From positions 1-64,000 of the forward strand of contig JAVERT010000012.1 in NCBI GenBank assembly GCA_034006985.1: a stretch of 64,000 nt of DNA. Reading direction: 5' to 3'. The notes under the pieces are model-generated. The model was not told the origin of the DNA. It ran no database searches and was given only the letters and a program-made list of their open reading frames with translations. This stretch comes from Gudongella sp034006985 (GTDB taxonomy: Bacteria; Bacillota; Clostridia; Tissierellales; Tissierellaceae). A program made the position numbers and the translations under genes. Below, piece by piece: positions 8,025 through 16,153 of the stretch (position 1 is the stretch's first letter; the number at the start of each line of letters is the position of its first letter).

Positions 8025-10394
8025 TTATTTAAATTTTCTTAATCTTAACGAGTTTGAGACTACAGATACTGAAGAAAATGCCATTGCTGCTCCTGCAATC
8101 ATTGGATTTAAAAACCCAAGTGCTGCAAATGGAATTCCCACAGAGTTGTAGAAAAATGCCCAGAATAGATTTTGTTTTATAATCTTCATTGTCGCATGAC
8201 TCAATCTTATTGCAAATACTACCCCTTCAAGATCTCCTCTCATAAGAGTAATATCCGCAGCCTCCATCGCAACATCTGTACCTGTACCAATTGCAAATCC
8301 AACATCAGCAGCTGCTAAAGCTGGTGCATCGTTTATGCCATCTCCTACCATTCCCACATTCTTACCTGATGCTCTAAGTTTTTCAATCTGATTTGCTTTA
8401 TCTTCTGGTAATACATCTGCAAGAACATTTTCTATTCCAGCTTTATCAGCAATTGCTCTGGCAGTTCTTTCATTATCACCAGTAATCATATAAATCTCTA
8501 CACCCATACTTTTAAGCTCTTTAATCGCACCAGCAGAGCTTTCTTTAATTTGATCCGCAACTGCAATTATACCTATTAGCTTATTGGACTTTGCAATTAA
8601 CATTGCGGTCTTTCCTGCTTCTTCAAGCTTAAATATTTGATCTTCATATTCCGTAAAATCGATTTCTGCTTCATTCAATAATTTTCTGTTTCCTATTAAA
8701 ACATCCTCATCTTCAAATACTGCTTTTAAACCTTTTCCTGGAATTGCTGCAAAGCTTGTTGCTTCTGAAAGTCTAATTAGATTTATTTCTGCTTCATTAA
8801 CAATTGAAACCCCAAGTGGATGTTCAGAAGTTTTTTCTACTGATGCTGCAATTCTTAAAACTTCATTTTCTAGTAGGTCTGAAGTTAAGATAATATCTGT
8901 TAACTCTGGTTGACCTCTAGTTATTGTCCCGGTCTTGTCAAACACAATTAGATCTAATTTATGTGCTTTTTCTAAATGTTCCCCAGACTTAATTAAAATT
9001 CCATTTTCTGCACCTTTACCAGTTCCAACCATAATAGCTGTTGGTGTTGCAAGTCCAAGTGCGCATGGACAAGCAATAACTAAAATCGCTACTGCATTAA
9101 TGAGTCCTGTATTAAAATCTTTTACGTTTAAAACTATTATAAATGTGACTAATGCTATTGCTAATACTGTTGGTACAAATATTCCTGATATCTTATCTGC
9201 AAGTCTTTGTACAGGAGCCTTTGAGCCTTGAGCATCTTCAACCATCTTTACGATTTGTGCTAATACTGTATCTTTCCCAATTTTTGTAGCCTTAAATTTA
9301 AATGCACCATATTTATTTATTGTAGCTCCAACTACAAAATCTCCCTCTTTTTTATCAACTGGCATACTCTCGCCAGTTATCATAGATTCATCAAGACTTG
9401 AATTCCCTTCCTCAATAATCCCATCAACAGGAACCCTTTCTCCAGGTCTTACAACTATAATATTACCAATCTCCAAATCCTCTATTGGGATATCTAATTC
9501 TTTTCCGTCTCGAATAATTCTTGCAGTCTTTGGTTGTAGTCCCATAAGTTTCTTTATAGCCTCAGAAGTCTTGCCCTTTGCCTTAGCTTCAAAATATTTT
9601 CCAAGAAGTATTAGCGTAATTATTACTGCAGAGGCTTCAAAATAGTACTCATGTACTCCTGTAAATAAATTATATACTGAGTAGAAGTAAGCTGCGGAAG
9701 TACCAAGAGCAACTAATACATCCATATTAGCTCCGCCACCTCTTAACGAGTTATATGCGCCTTTATAAAATCTATATCCAACAAAAAATTGTACCGGCGT
9801 AGCAAGTGCCAATTGAAAATAACCGTTTGTCAGAATATTCATCTGCCCTGCCATATGAAAAAGCATCGCAGAAAACAATGGAAGTGCAAAAATAAGAGCT
9901 ATTATAAAAGATGTTTTCAGAGATTTTATTTCCTTCTCTCTCATATCCTTATCTTTACCTTTATTCTCATCCTTTTCAACTTCTGCTCCATACCCTGCCT
10001 TTTCTACAGTTTTAACTAGAAAACTCTCTTCTACTGAACCTGATGCATAATCTACGGTAGCCTTATTTGTAGACAAGTTTACACTTGCATTTACAACCCC
10101 ATCCACTTTTTGCAGTGCCTTTTCTACCCTAGCAGAACAAGCTGCACATGTCATTCCCTCAATAAACATAGTAGTTCTCTTTAAGGGAACTTCATATCCA
10201 GTCTTTTCTATTGTCTTTACTATAGTTTTTTTATCTACCTTTGAATTGTCAAATACTACTACTGCTTTATTTGCAAGTAGATTTACAACAGCTGAGTCCA
10301 CTCCTTCAAGTTTGTTAAGCTGTTTTTCTATTCTTGCTGAACAAGATGCACAAGTCATCCCTATTACATCTATAGAAAGTTTTTGATTTGACAT
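8025..10394 (-). CDS. copA: Cu(+)-exporting P1B-type ATPase CopA
   Basis: This 789-residue copper pump has two N-terminal HMA domains with metal sites MTCASC (C15, C18) and MTCAAC (C83, C86). It also has eight predicted membrane helices, the CPC ion motif in VIACPCALGLATPT, the phosphorylation motif DKTGT, the HP motif SEHPLG and GDGINDAPALA. I chose ATG 10394 (MSNQKLS) because AGGAGGAGG lies just upstream. An in-frame TTG at 10469 lies within the -35 element and would give an atypical extension. It heads copA-copZ-csoR. Confidence 0.96.
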   Translation of the reverse strand: MSNQKLSIDVIGMTCASCSARIEKQLNKLEGVDSAVVNLLANKAVVVFDNSKVDKKTIVKTIEKTGYEVPLKRTTMFIEGMTCAACSARVEKALQKVDGVVNASVNLSTNKATVDYASGSVEESFLVKTVEKAGYGAEVEKDENKGKDKDMREKEIKSLKTSFIIALIFALPLFSAMLFHMAGQMNILTNGYFQLALATPVQFFVGYRFYKGAYNSLRGGGANMDVLVALGTSAAYFYSVYNLFTGVHEYYFEASAVIITLILLGKYFEAKAKGKTSEAIKKLMGLQPKTARIIRDGKELDIPIEDLEIGNIIVVRPGERVPVDGIIEEGNSSLDESMITGESMPVDKKEGDFVVGATINKYGAFKFKATKIGKDTVLAQIVKMVEDAQGSKAPVQRLADKISGIFVPTVLAIALVTFIIVLNVKDFNTGLINAVAILVIACPCALGLATPTAIMVGTGKGAENGILIKSGEHLEKAHKLDLIVFDKTGTITRGQPELTDIILTSDLLENEVLRIAASVEKTSEHPLGVSIVNEAEINLIRLSEATSFAAIPGKGLKAVFEDEDVLIGNRKLLNEAEIDFTEYEDQIFKLEEAGKTAMLIAKSNKLIGIIAVADQIKESSAGAIKELKSMGVEIYMITGDNERTARAIADKAGIENVLADVLPEDKANQIEKLRASGKNVGMVGDGINDAPALAAADVGFAIGTGTDVAMEAADITLMRGDLEGVVFAIRLSHATMKIIKQNLFWAFFYNSVGIPFAALGFLNPMIAGAAMAFSSVSVVSNSLRLRKFK

Positions 10395-10412
10395 ATTATT
10401 ATACCTCCTCCT

Positions 10413-10428
10413 ACCCCCCAGGGGGGGT
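10413..10428 (-). promoter_or_regulatory. CsoR-like operator palindrome
   Basis: ACCCCCC-AG-GGGGGGT is a GC-only palindrome in AT-rich DNA, between the -10 and the copA ribosome binding site. It resembles the C-run/G-run operators bound by CsoR, whose gene closes the operon. Confidence 0.72.
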
Positions 10429-10440
10429 GGTTGTGATTTA

Positions 10441-10469
10441 ATACTATCATCTCTTAACGCCAGTGTCAA
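10441..10469 (-). promoter_or_regulatory. Sigma-A promoter of copA operon
   Basis: On the minus strand TTGACA (10464-10469), a 17-bp spacer and TAGTAT (10441-10446) lie directly upstream of the CsoR-like palindrome. Confidence 0.72.
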
Positions 10470-10500
10470 TATATAGAAAAACTAAATTAGAAATATATCC

Positions 10501-10529
10501 TTGCAATTCACTCGGAAATATTATATTAT
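10501..10529 (+). promoter_or_regulatory. Possible feoABC promoter
   Basis: TTGCAA (10501-10506), 17 bp and TATTAT (10524-10529) would put the Fur-like box at the transcription start. An alternative -10, TATAAT at 10554-10559, has a poor -35. Confidence 0.45.
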
Positions 10530-10534
10530 ATAGA

Positions 10535-10549
10535 TGATAATAGTTATCA
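10535..10549 (+). promoter_or_regulatory. Fur-like box before feoABC
   Basis: TGATAAT-A-GTTATCA matches the 7-1-7 Fur box (TGATAATNATTATCA) at all but one base. It lies about 35 bp before feoA. Iron-dependent repression of the ferrous transport genes is the natural reading. Confidence 0.72.
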
Positions 10550-10582
10550 ACTATATAATGTAAAAGGATGAAGGTGATCATA

Positions 10583-10798
10583 ATGGTTCTATCAGCTGTT
10601 AAGCGTAATAATAAATGTAGGATCAAATCAGTTGTTGGTGGCGGAAATGCTAGAAAAAGAATATACGAGCTTGGTTTAAATACAGGTGCTGAGGTAAAAA
10701 TGGTTAAAAATGATTTTGGCCCTATAATAATCTCCATATCCGGACATAAGTTAGCGATTGGAAGAGGCTTAGCACAACATATATATGTAGAAGAATAA
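10583..10798 (+). CDS. feoA: Ferrous iron transport protein FeoA
   Basis: This is a small SH3-like protein (71 residues) that assists FeoB. It contains the family core VVGGGNARKRIYELGLNTGAEV and a C-terminal ISGHKLAIGRGLAQHIYV strand set. I start at ATG 10583, where GGTGATC lies at a suitable distance; an earlier ATG at 10568 overlaps the AAAGG site. It is followed closely by feoB and feoC. Confidence 0.92.
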   Translation: MVLSAVKRNNKCRIKSVVGGGNARKRIYELGLNTGAEVKMVKNDFGPIIISISGHKLAIGRGLAQHIYVEE

Positions 10799-10825
10799 AT
10801 TTATTTACACATAATGGAGAGTGAA

Positions 10826-12814
10826 ATGATGAATACAATCGCCCTTGTGGGAAATCCCAACAGTGGTAAAAGCACTTTGTTTAACGTGCTTACAGGTTCT
10901 AATCAACATGTTGGAAATTGGCCTGGAGTTACAGTAGAAAAGAAAGAGGGCTCCCTAAAATATAATGGAATTACTTATAACATTGTCGATTTGCCCGGCA
11001 CTTACAGCCTAGGAACCTATTCCGAAGACGAGAAAGTGGCCCGGGATTTTATTGTTAACGAAAGACCCGACGTAGTAATAAATGTAGTTGACGCAACTAA
11101 TTTAGAACGAAATTTATACCTAACCACCCAACTCCTAGAGATGGGTGTTAGTGTTGTTATAGCTCTTAATATGATGGATGAAGCAGCAGAACGAAATATA
11201 ATTATAAAAGCTGATGAGATTGGGAAAGCCCTTGGAATTCCTATTATTCCAACTATTGCTGCTAAGAAAAAAGGTATAAAAGAATTACTAGATAAAACAA
11301 TTACTCAAATTAATCTTAAACAAAATAAAATTGCATTCGGATATGGTTCAAACCTTGATATAGAAATCACAGCACTTTCAAATGCAATCCAAAGCACAGA
11401 AGTAGATATTCCATCAAGATGGGCTGCCATAAAACTTCTTGAAAACGACAATGATATTTCCGCACTTTTTTCTGATGATAAAGGTATCAAATTGCTAGTG
11501 GAAGATATTAAAGAAAGACATCCTGATGTAGAACTTGATATTGTAGATAAACGATACGAACATATATATAAAATTTCAAAATTGAATGTATTAAATCCTG
11601 ATGTAGAAAAAATAACAGTTACTGATAGAATAGACAAAGTACTTACTAACGGATTTTTAGGTATTCCAATATTCGGACTTATTATGTTTATAGTGTTTCA
11701 AATGACATTTCTTATTGGCTCTAAATTTTTAGGAGGATATGCAGAAAATCTTGTTGAATGGCTTGGCATAGCCTTAGAAAAGGGACTTGTAGCTATTAAT
11801 TCACCATCCTGGCTAATCTCATTTTTTATTGAAGGTTTTATAGGCGGTGTTGGTGCAGTAGTTGTATTTGTTCCACTAATAACTGTCCTCTACTTCTTTA
11901 TAGCAATTCTTGAAGATACAGGATATATGTCTAGAGCGGCATATGTTATGGATGGCATTATGAGAGCTGTAGGTCTTCATGGTAAAACTTTTATTTCGAT
12001 GATAATAGGCTTTGGTTGTAATGTCCCTGGAGTTATGGCAACAAGAACTCTTGAAAACAAAAAAGATAGAATGATCGCTATACTTATAAATCCATTTATG
12101 TCTTGTGGGGCAAGACTTCCTATATATTTAGTGTTTATAGCAGCATTTTTCCCCAATAATGGTGGACTAGCACTTTTTTTGATTTATTCACTTGGAATAG
12201 CGGTTGCACTATTAATGGGTAAGATTTTTAGTAAAACACTTTTTAAAGGAGACTCAGCTCACTTTATTATGGAGCTTCCACCTTATAGAATTCCTTCAGC
12301 AAAGAACGTGCTTAAAGATACTTGGGAGAAAGTTTGGGATTTCCTTAAGAAAGCTGGTACAATAATTTTTGCAGTAGTTTCATTACTTTGGGTCCTTTCA
12401 GTTCTACCACTTGGAGTTGAACCATATTCTAAAGCAAGTTTACTTGGTAAGATTGGTGCATTTATAGCCCCTCTATTCGCTCCTGCTGGGTTTGGAACTT
12501 GGCAAGCATCCGTAAGTTTATTTGCAGGACTTGCTGCAAAGGAAGCTGTTGTAGCTGTATTAGGAATGGTTTATACTGGTACCAATGAAGGCGCTGAACT
12601 TATAACTGCGATAAGAGGAGCTTTTACACCATTATCTGCCGTTTCATTTCTTGTTATGACTTTGCTTTATACACCTTGTGCTGCAGTTATTGCAACAGTG
12701 AAAAATGAAACTAAATCATATAAGTGGGCTGCTTTTATGGCTATTTATCCCTTTGTACTAGCTTGGTTTTTAGCAGTTTTAGTTTATCAAGTTGGTAGTT
12801 TTTTAGGCTTTTAA
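10826..12814 (+). CDS. feoB: Ferrous iron transporter FeoB
   Basis: This is an inner-membrane Fe(II) transporter of about 662 residues. The N-terminal GTPase domain shows G1 GNPNSGKS, G3 DLPGTYS and G4 NMMD. A helical regulatory domain follows, then a membrane core with the Gate signature GFGCNVPGVMATRT and later CGARLPIYLVF. The start ATG 10826 lies 7 nt after GGAG. It is the middle gene of feoABC behind the Fur-like box. Confidence 0.96.
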   Translation: MMNTIALVGNPNSGKSTLFNVLTGSNQHVGNWPGVTVEKKEGSLKYNGITYNIVDLPGTYSLGTYSEDEKVARDFIVNERPDVVINVVDATNLERNLYLTTQLLEMGVSVVIALNMMDEAAERNIIIKADEIGKALGIPIIPTIAAKKKGIKELLDKTITQINLKQNKIAFGYGSNLDIEITALSNAIQSTEVDIPSRWAAIKLLENDNDISALFSDDKGIKLLVEDIKERHPDVELDIVDKRYEHIYKISKLNVLNPDVEKITVTDRIDKVLTNGFLGIPIFGLIMFIVFQMTFLIGSKFLGGYAENLVEWLGIALEKGLVAINSPSWLISFFIEGFIGGVGAVVVFVPLITVLYFFIAILEDTGYMSRAAYVMDGIMRAVGLHGKTFISMIIGFGCNVPGVMATRTLENKKDRMIAILINPFMSCGARLPIYLVFIAAFFPNNGGLALFLIYSLGIAVALLMGKIFSKTLFKGDSAHFIMELPPYRIPSAKNVLKDTWEKVWDFLKKAGTIIFAVVSLLWVLSVLPLGVEPYSKASLLGKIGAFIAPLFAPAGFGTWQASVSLFAGLAAKEAVVAVLGMVYTGTNEGAELITAIRGAFTPLSAVSFLVMTLLYTPCAAVIATVKNETKSYKWAAFMAIYPFVLAWFLAVLVYQVGSFLGF

Positions 12815-12826
12815 GGAGGAGTTTTC

Positions 12827-13084
12827 ATGCTAACAAATGTATTAGAAGAAATCTATAATGCAAAAGTTTTTTCAAAAAATAAAATAGCATCAAATTTAAA
12901 TATAACAGAATCATCCTTAGACCAAATGATAGAACAATTAGTTCAAATGGGATATATAAAAGAAGAAATGGGATCACCCACTTGTGAGAGTAAATGTATA
13001 GGTTGTTCTATAAGTTGTCATGTAACTCCTATTAAAATGCTTTCTATTACCGAAAAAGGAAAACGAAAAATTAACAATACTTAA
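12827..13084 (+). CDS. feoC: FeoC-like winged-helix protein
   Basis: The 85 residues form an N-terminal winged-helix (MLTNVLEEIYNAKVFSKNKI, then a recognition-helix region). A cysteine cluster C53-x3-C57-x2-C60-x3-C64 follows, as in FeoC proteins that bind an Fe-S cluster. GGAGG precedes the ATG, and it starts 12 nt after feoB. FeoC is thought to regulate FeoB stability or transcription; which applies here cannot be read from sequence. Confidence 0.82.
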   Translation: MLTNVLEEIYNAKVFSKNKIASNLNITESSLDQMIEQLVQMGYIKEEMGSPTCESKCIGCSISCHVTPIKMLSITEKGKRKINNT

Positions 13085-13099
13085 TAATTTTGCGTATAT

Positions 13100-13130
13100 A
13101 GCCAATAAACTCATTTATTGGCTTTTCTTT
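13100..13130 (+). terminator. Terminator of feoABC
   Basis: AGCCAATAAA (13100-13109) pairs with TTTATTGGCT (13114-13123), followed by TTTCTTT. Confidence 0.85.
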
Positions 13131-13172
13131 AAAAATTAATCTATTTTATATGTTTAGAAAATTATATCTGGG

Positions 13173-13178
13173 TATAAT
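13173..13178 (+). promoter_or_regulatory. Possible -10 of the structured RNA
   Basis: A TATAAT lies about 70 bp before the closing helix of the RNA below. The matching -35 is poor (ATGTTT), so the start site is uncertain. Confidence 0.4.
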
Positions 13179-13184
13179 ATAAAT

Positions 13185-13846
13185 ACAAATCATTATAATA
13201 TAACTTTATAACTTTTTATTAAGTTTTTAGTTATTTAATGGTTTCATAGGTCTTTGATAACTGCATCCAACTAAAAGTATGTATCAGTAAGTTGTGTTAA
13301 GAGTAAAGTGTAAAAGCTTGATTTTCGTATTACGATTTATTGAAAAGTATTAAGATTCGGCTCTTTTGCTGAATTCAGTATCACTATTTATAAAGCTGTT
13401 AGAGATTCGTAGATTGATTTAAAGATATGAGGAAAGATGATAGTAGAATTTAAGTAGCATAGTAGTAAAAGTATATTTAGAATGTGAAAAGTTTTAAGTA
13501 AACATGCTACACCTATTTTAAAGAATAACTGTTTAAGATTTCTCGCTTTAAGATTTATGAAAGGAAAATAGTAAAAAGTAGTAAAGTTAGATAAGTACCT
13601 GTAACAAATATAAGTGGATTAAGAGTCCACCAATATGAATTACCTGTTAGTTGTGGAGAAAGCAACTAAATGAAATTAAGTTAGATGGCTCAGATAGCCC
13701 GATGTAACTTAAATTAGGGAGTGTTTTAAAGGATTGGATAAAGTGATTGAACCAAAAAGTTCTTGTTGGAGCAGTTCTTCAGAGACCTATTTAATATGAA
13801 GGGTTTTCTAGATTGAAATTTAGATAACCCTTCTTATTTTTTTGTT
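13185..13846 (+). ncRNA. Candidate large structured non-coding RNA
   Basis: The stretch between feoC and pncB has no plausible ORF but shows long-range pairing. ATAGGTCT (13246-13253) pairs with AGACCTAT (13783-13790). Just inside, AACTGC-a-TCCAAC (13259-13271) pairs with GTTGGA-GCAGTT (13765-13776). Internal hairpins include 13355-13374, 13454-13510 (GTAGCAT/ATGCTAC), 13614-13630, 13647-13669 and 13677-13712 (TTAAGTTA/TAACTTAA enclosing GGCT/AGCC). A terminator ends it. Size and closure resemble the ornate large RNA classes such as ROOL, but I do not recognise a family. OLE is less likely because no oapA-like gene is adjacent. The start is approximate. Confidence 0.72.
13798..13845 (+). terminator. 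Terminator of the structured RNA
   Basis: AAGGGTT-t-TCTA pairs with TAGA-t-AACCCTT around a short loop, then CTTATTTTTTTG. It follows the closing helix by about 8 nt and no coding region ends before it, so it supports an independent transcript. Confidence 0.85.
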
Positions 13847-13958
13847 TTGTTTTTTAACTTGTCTTTTAATTTATAGAATATTATAATAGAGCTAATACAC
13901 TAGTGATTTCAATTAGTCTATGTATTTACTAAAACTAACTTTATTAATAGGAGGCTTT

Positions 13959-15413
13959 ATGGATAAAATAGATTGGACTGACAGGCAAAACCTTACAATG
14001 CTAGCTGATTTCTATGAATTTACTATGGCAAATGGCTATCTTGAAAATAATATGGAGAATAAAACTGCATATTTTGATATGTTCTTTAGGTCTATTCCCG
14101 ATGATGGTGGCTTTGCAATTATGGCAGGAGTAGAACAACTAATTGACTATCTGCAAAACCTTAGCTTTTACGAGGAAGATATTGAATACTTTCGTTCTAG
14201 AAAAATATTTGGCGAAAAATTTCTAAATTATCTTAGGAATTTTAGCTTTAAGTGTGATGTTTGGGCTATACCAGAAGGAACACCAATTTTCCCTAGTGAG
14301 CCAATTGTAGTAGTAAGAGGACCTGTAGTGCAAGCACAACTTATTGAAACTATGATTCTTTTAACAATAAATCATCAATCATTAATTGCAACAAAGGCTA
14401 ATAGAATTGTAAGAGCAGCTGATGGAAGAGCTGTTATAGAATTTGGATCAAGAAGAGCTCAAGGTTATGGAGGAGCAATTCTAGGAGCAAGGGCTGCCTA
14501 TATTGGCGGTTGCATAGGTACTGCTAATACTATAGTAGACAGAGACTTTGGTGTGCCTGCGCTTGGTACCATGGCTCACAGCTGGGTTCAAACATTCCCC
14601 TCTGAAATTGAATCCTTCAGAGCTTATGCAAGAACTTATCCCGATTCTTGCGTACTACTTGTGGATACCTATAACACTTTAAAACATGGCATTCCAAATG
14701 CTATTAAGGTTTTTAATGAGATAGTTGTTCCAAAGGGTTTTAGACCAAAAGGTATTCGTATAGATAGTGGAGATATAGCTTATATGTCTAAGGAAGCAAG
14801 AAAAATGTTAGATGAAGCAGGATTTTCTGATTGTGCTATAATGGCTTCAAGTAGCCTTGATGAGTTTGTAATTAAAGATTTATTAACTCAAGGTGCCCAG
14901 GTTGATAGCTTTGGAGTTGGAGAAAGACTTATTACTGCAAGATCAGAACCTATTTTTGGCGGAGTTTATAAATTAGTAGCATTAGAAGAAGATGGTATCT
15001 TAAAACCTAAAATAAAAATTAGCAATAATGTAGAAAAAATTACAACCCCAGGTTTTAAACAAATATATCGATTATTTGATCGCGATTCGAATAAGGCTTT
15101 AGGAGATGTAATTACTCTATTTGATGAAGAAATACCTAAAGGAGATTCTTATAAGATATTTCATCCTTTGTTTACTTGGAAAAGAAAAACATTACAAAAT
15201 TTTTATGCTAGACCTCTACTAGTAAAAATATTTGAAAAAGGCGAATTAATCTATGATAGCCCGGATGTTCATCAAATAAAGGAATATTGTAAAAATGAGA
15301 TTGCAACACTTTGGGAAGAAATAAAACGATTTGAAAGACCACATGAATACTTTGTAGACCTTTCTCAGGATTTATGGGATATTAAAGATAAATTACTAAA
15401 AAAACACAGATAG
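13959..15413 (+). CDS. pncB: Nicotinate phosphoribosyltransferase
   Basis: The 484-residue enzyme makes nicotinate mononucleotide from nicotinate and PRPP in the NAD salvage pathway. Family landmarks are LADFYEFTMANGY near the start, the FGSRRAQGYGGAILGARAAYIGG active-site region, TMAHSWVQ and RIDSGDIAY. I start at ATG 13959 (MDKIDWTDRQ) because TAGGAGG precedes it; an upstream in-frame ATG at 13920 has no ribosome binding site. It stands alone and ends before a bidirectional terminator. Confidence 0.95.
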   Translation: MDKIDWTDRQNLTMLADFYEFTMANGYLENNMENKTAYFDMFFRSIPDDGGFAIMAGVEQLIDYLQNLSFYEEDIEYFRSRKIFGEKFLNYLRNFSFKCDVWAIPEGTPIFPSEPIVVVRGPVVQAQLIETMILLTINHQSLIATKANRIVRAADGRAVIEFGSRRAQGYGGAILGARAAYIGGCIGTANTIVDRDFGVPALGTMAHSWVQTFPSEIESFRAYARTYPDSCVLLVDTYNTLKHGIPNAIKVFNEIVVPKGFRPKGIRIDSGDIAYMSKEARKMLDEAGFSDCAIMASSSLDEFVIKDLLTQGAQVDSFGVGERLITARSEPIFGGVYKLVALEEDGILKPKIKISNNVEKITTPGFKQIYRLFDRDSNKALGDVITLFDEEIPKGDSYKIFHPLFTWKRKTLQNFYARPLLVKIFEKGELIYDSPDVHQIKEYCKNEIATLWEEIKRFERPHEYFVDLSQDLWDIKDKLLKKHR

Positions 15414-15418
15414 TATCA

Positions 15419-15453
15419 ATTCACAATGCACAAATCACAGTTCACAATTGGAA
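15419..15453. repeat. Short CACAAT-rich repeat
   Basis: Three imperfect copies of a TTCACAAT-like unit (ATTCACAATG, CACAAATCAC, TTCACAATTG) form a small intergenic repeat after pncB. The function is unknown. Confidence 0.35.
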
Positions 15454-15487
15454 AGATTAAAAGATAACAATTATATGCTCACATATA

Positions 15488-15518
15488 AAAAAACCAGCGC
15501 TATGCGCTGGTTTTTTTC
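15488..15518. terminator. Bidirectional terminator between pncB and the V-ATPase operon
   Basis: ACCAGCGC (15493-15500) pairs with GCGCTGGT (15504-15511) around a 3-nt loop, with A runs before and T runs after. The atpD stop codon (15500-15502) lies in the loop and stem edge, so atpD coding sequence is part of the terminator. Confidence 0.9.
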
Positions 15519-16144
15519 GCTTTTCTTGCTTTTGATTTTCCTTTTACTCTTTTTAGTCTAAAGAAGTCTTCTCTTTCTTTTTCTTGAAGCACTTCGTCTA
15601 TATACTTTATAGTAGTTCTATATCTTGGTATTTGGATTTTATCGAGAGCATTAGCTCTTTTTTGTGTCTTTTTAATCTCCATTGCAAGTTTATATACAGA
15701 ATTTTCTACTACTGCAAGTTCATAAATTAGTTCTCTAATATCTATAAAGTAAAGTACCGTTCTATCAAAAGCTGAGTTAGTTCTAAAAAATCCATACTCA
15801 GTTGTAAACTCTGGTACTTCTCTCTTAATAGTTGGAACCTCTACCCCCATAACTGATTTAAATAGTATTTGGTAATCTTGTTCATTTTCTATAGAATGAG
15901 CAAGGTCCTCAATATAGTCAGATCCCTTAGTTATATTTGCAAGTTTTAGTGCTTCATATGCATCTGTAAAGCTCTTATCAATTCTATCTTGCAGCTCAGT
16001 TGCTACATCTATAAGAGCCATCATCTCTCTAATTAATACAACTCTTTTTTTATCCAATAACTCATAACCCTTTAAAGCAAAGTTGAGCGAATTTTTTGAT
16101 TTAATCAAATTTGCTTTTGTTGGGGTTAATTTATATACAGCCAT
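15500..16144 (-). CDS. atpD: V-type ATPase subunit D (central stalk)
   Basis: The 214-residue coiled-coil rotor shaft links the A3B3 head to the membrane ring. The N-terminal PTKANLIKSKNSLNFALKGYELLDKKR is the family signature. The C-terminal RRVNALEK-like helix appears here as KRANALDKIQIPRYRTTIKYIDEVLQEKERE (given by position, about 165-195). A basic Lys-rich tail ends inside the terminator. It is the last gene of the operon, 9 nt after subunit B. Confidence 0.95.
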   Translation of the reverse strand: MAVYKLTPTKANLIKSKNSLNFALKGYELLDKKRVVLIREMMALIDVATELQDRIDKSFTDAYEALKLANITKGSDYIEDLAHSIENEQDYQILFKSVMGVEVPTIKREVPEFTTEYGFFRTNSAFDRTVLYFIDIRELIYELAVVENSVYKLAMEIKKTQKRANALDKIQIPRYRTTIKYIDEVLQEKEREDFFRLKRVKGKSKARKAKKTSA

Positions 16145-16153
16145 AAAATCACC

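Noticed and set aside
13130..13900. OLE RNA, RNase P RNA, tmRNA or group I intron
   Set aside because: No RNase P or tmRNA signatures, no intron-like flanks, and no oapA-type gene beside it. ROOL-like remains possible but unproven.
15419..15453. Insertion sequence end or attachment site
   Set aside because: Only short imperfect CACAAT repeats; no transposase or matching second end in the window.
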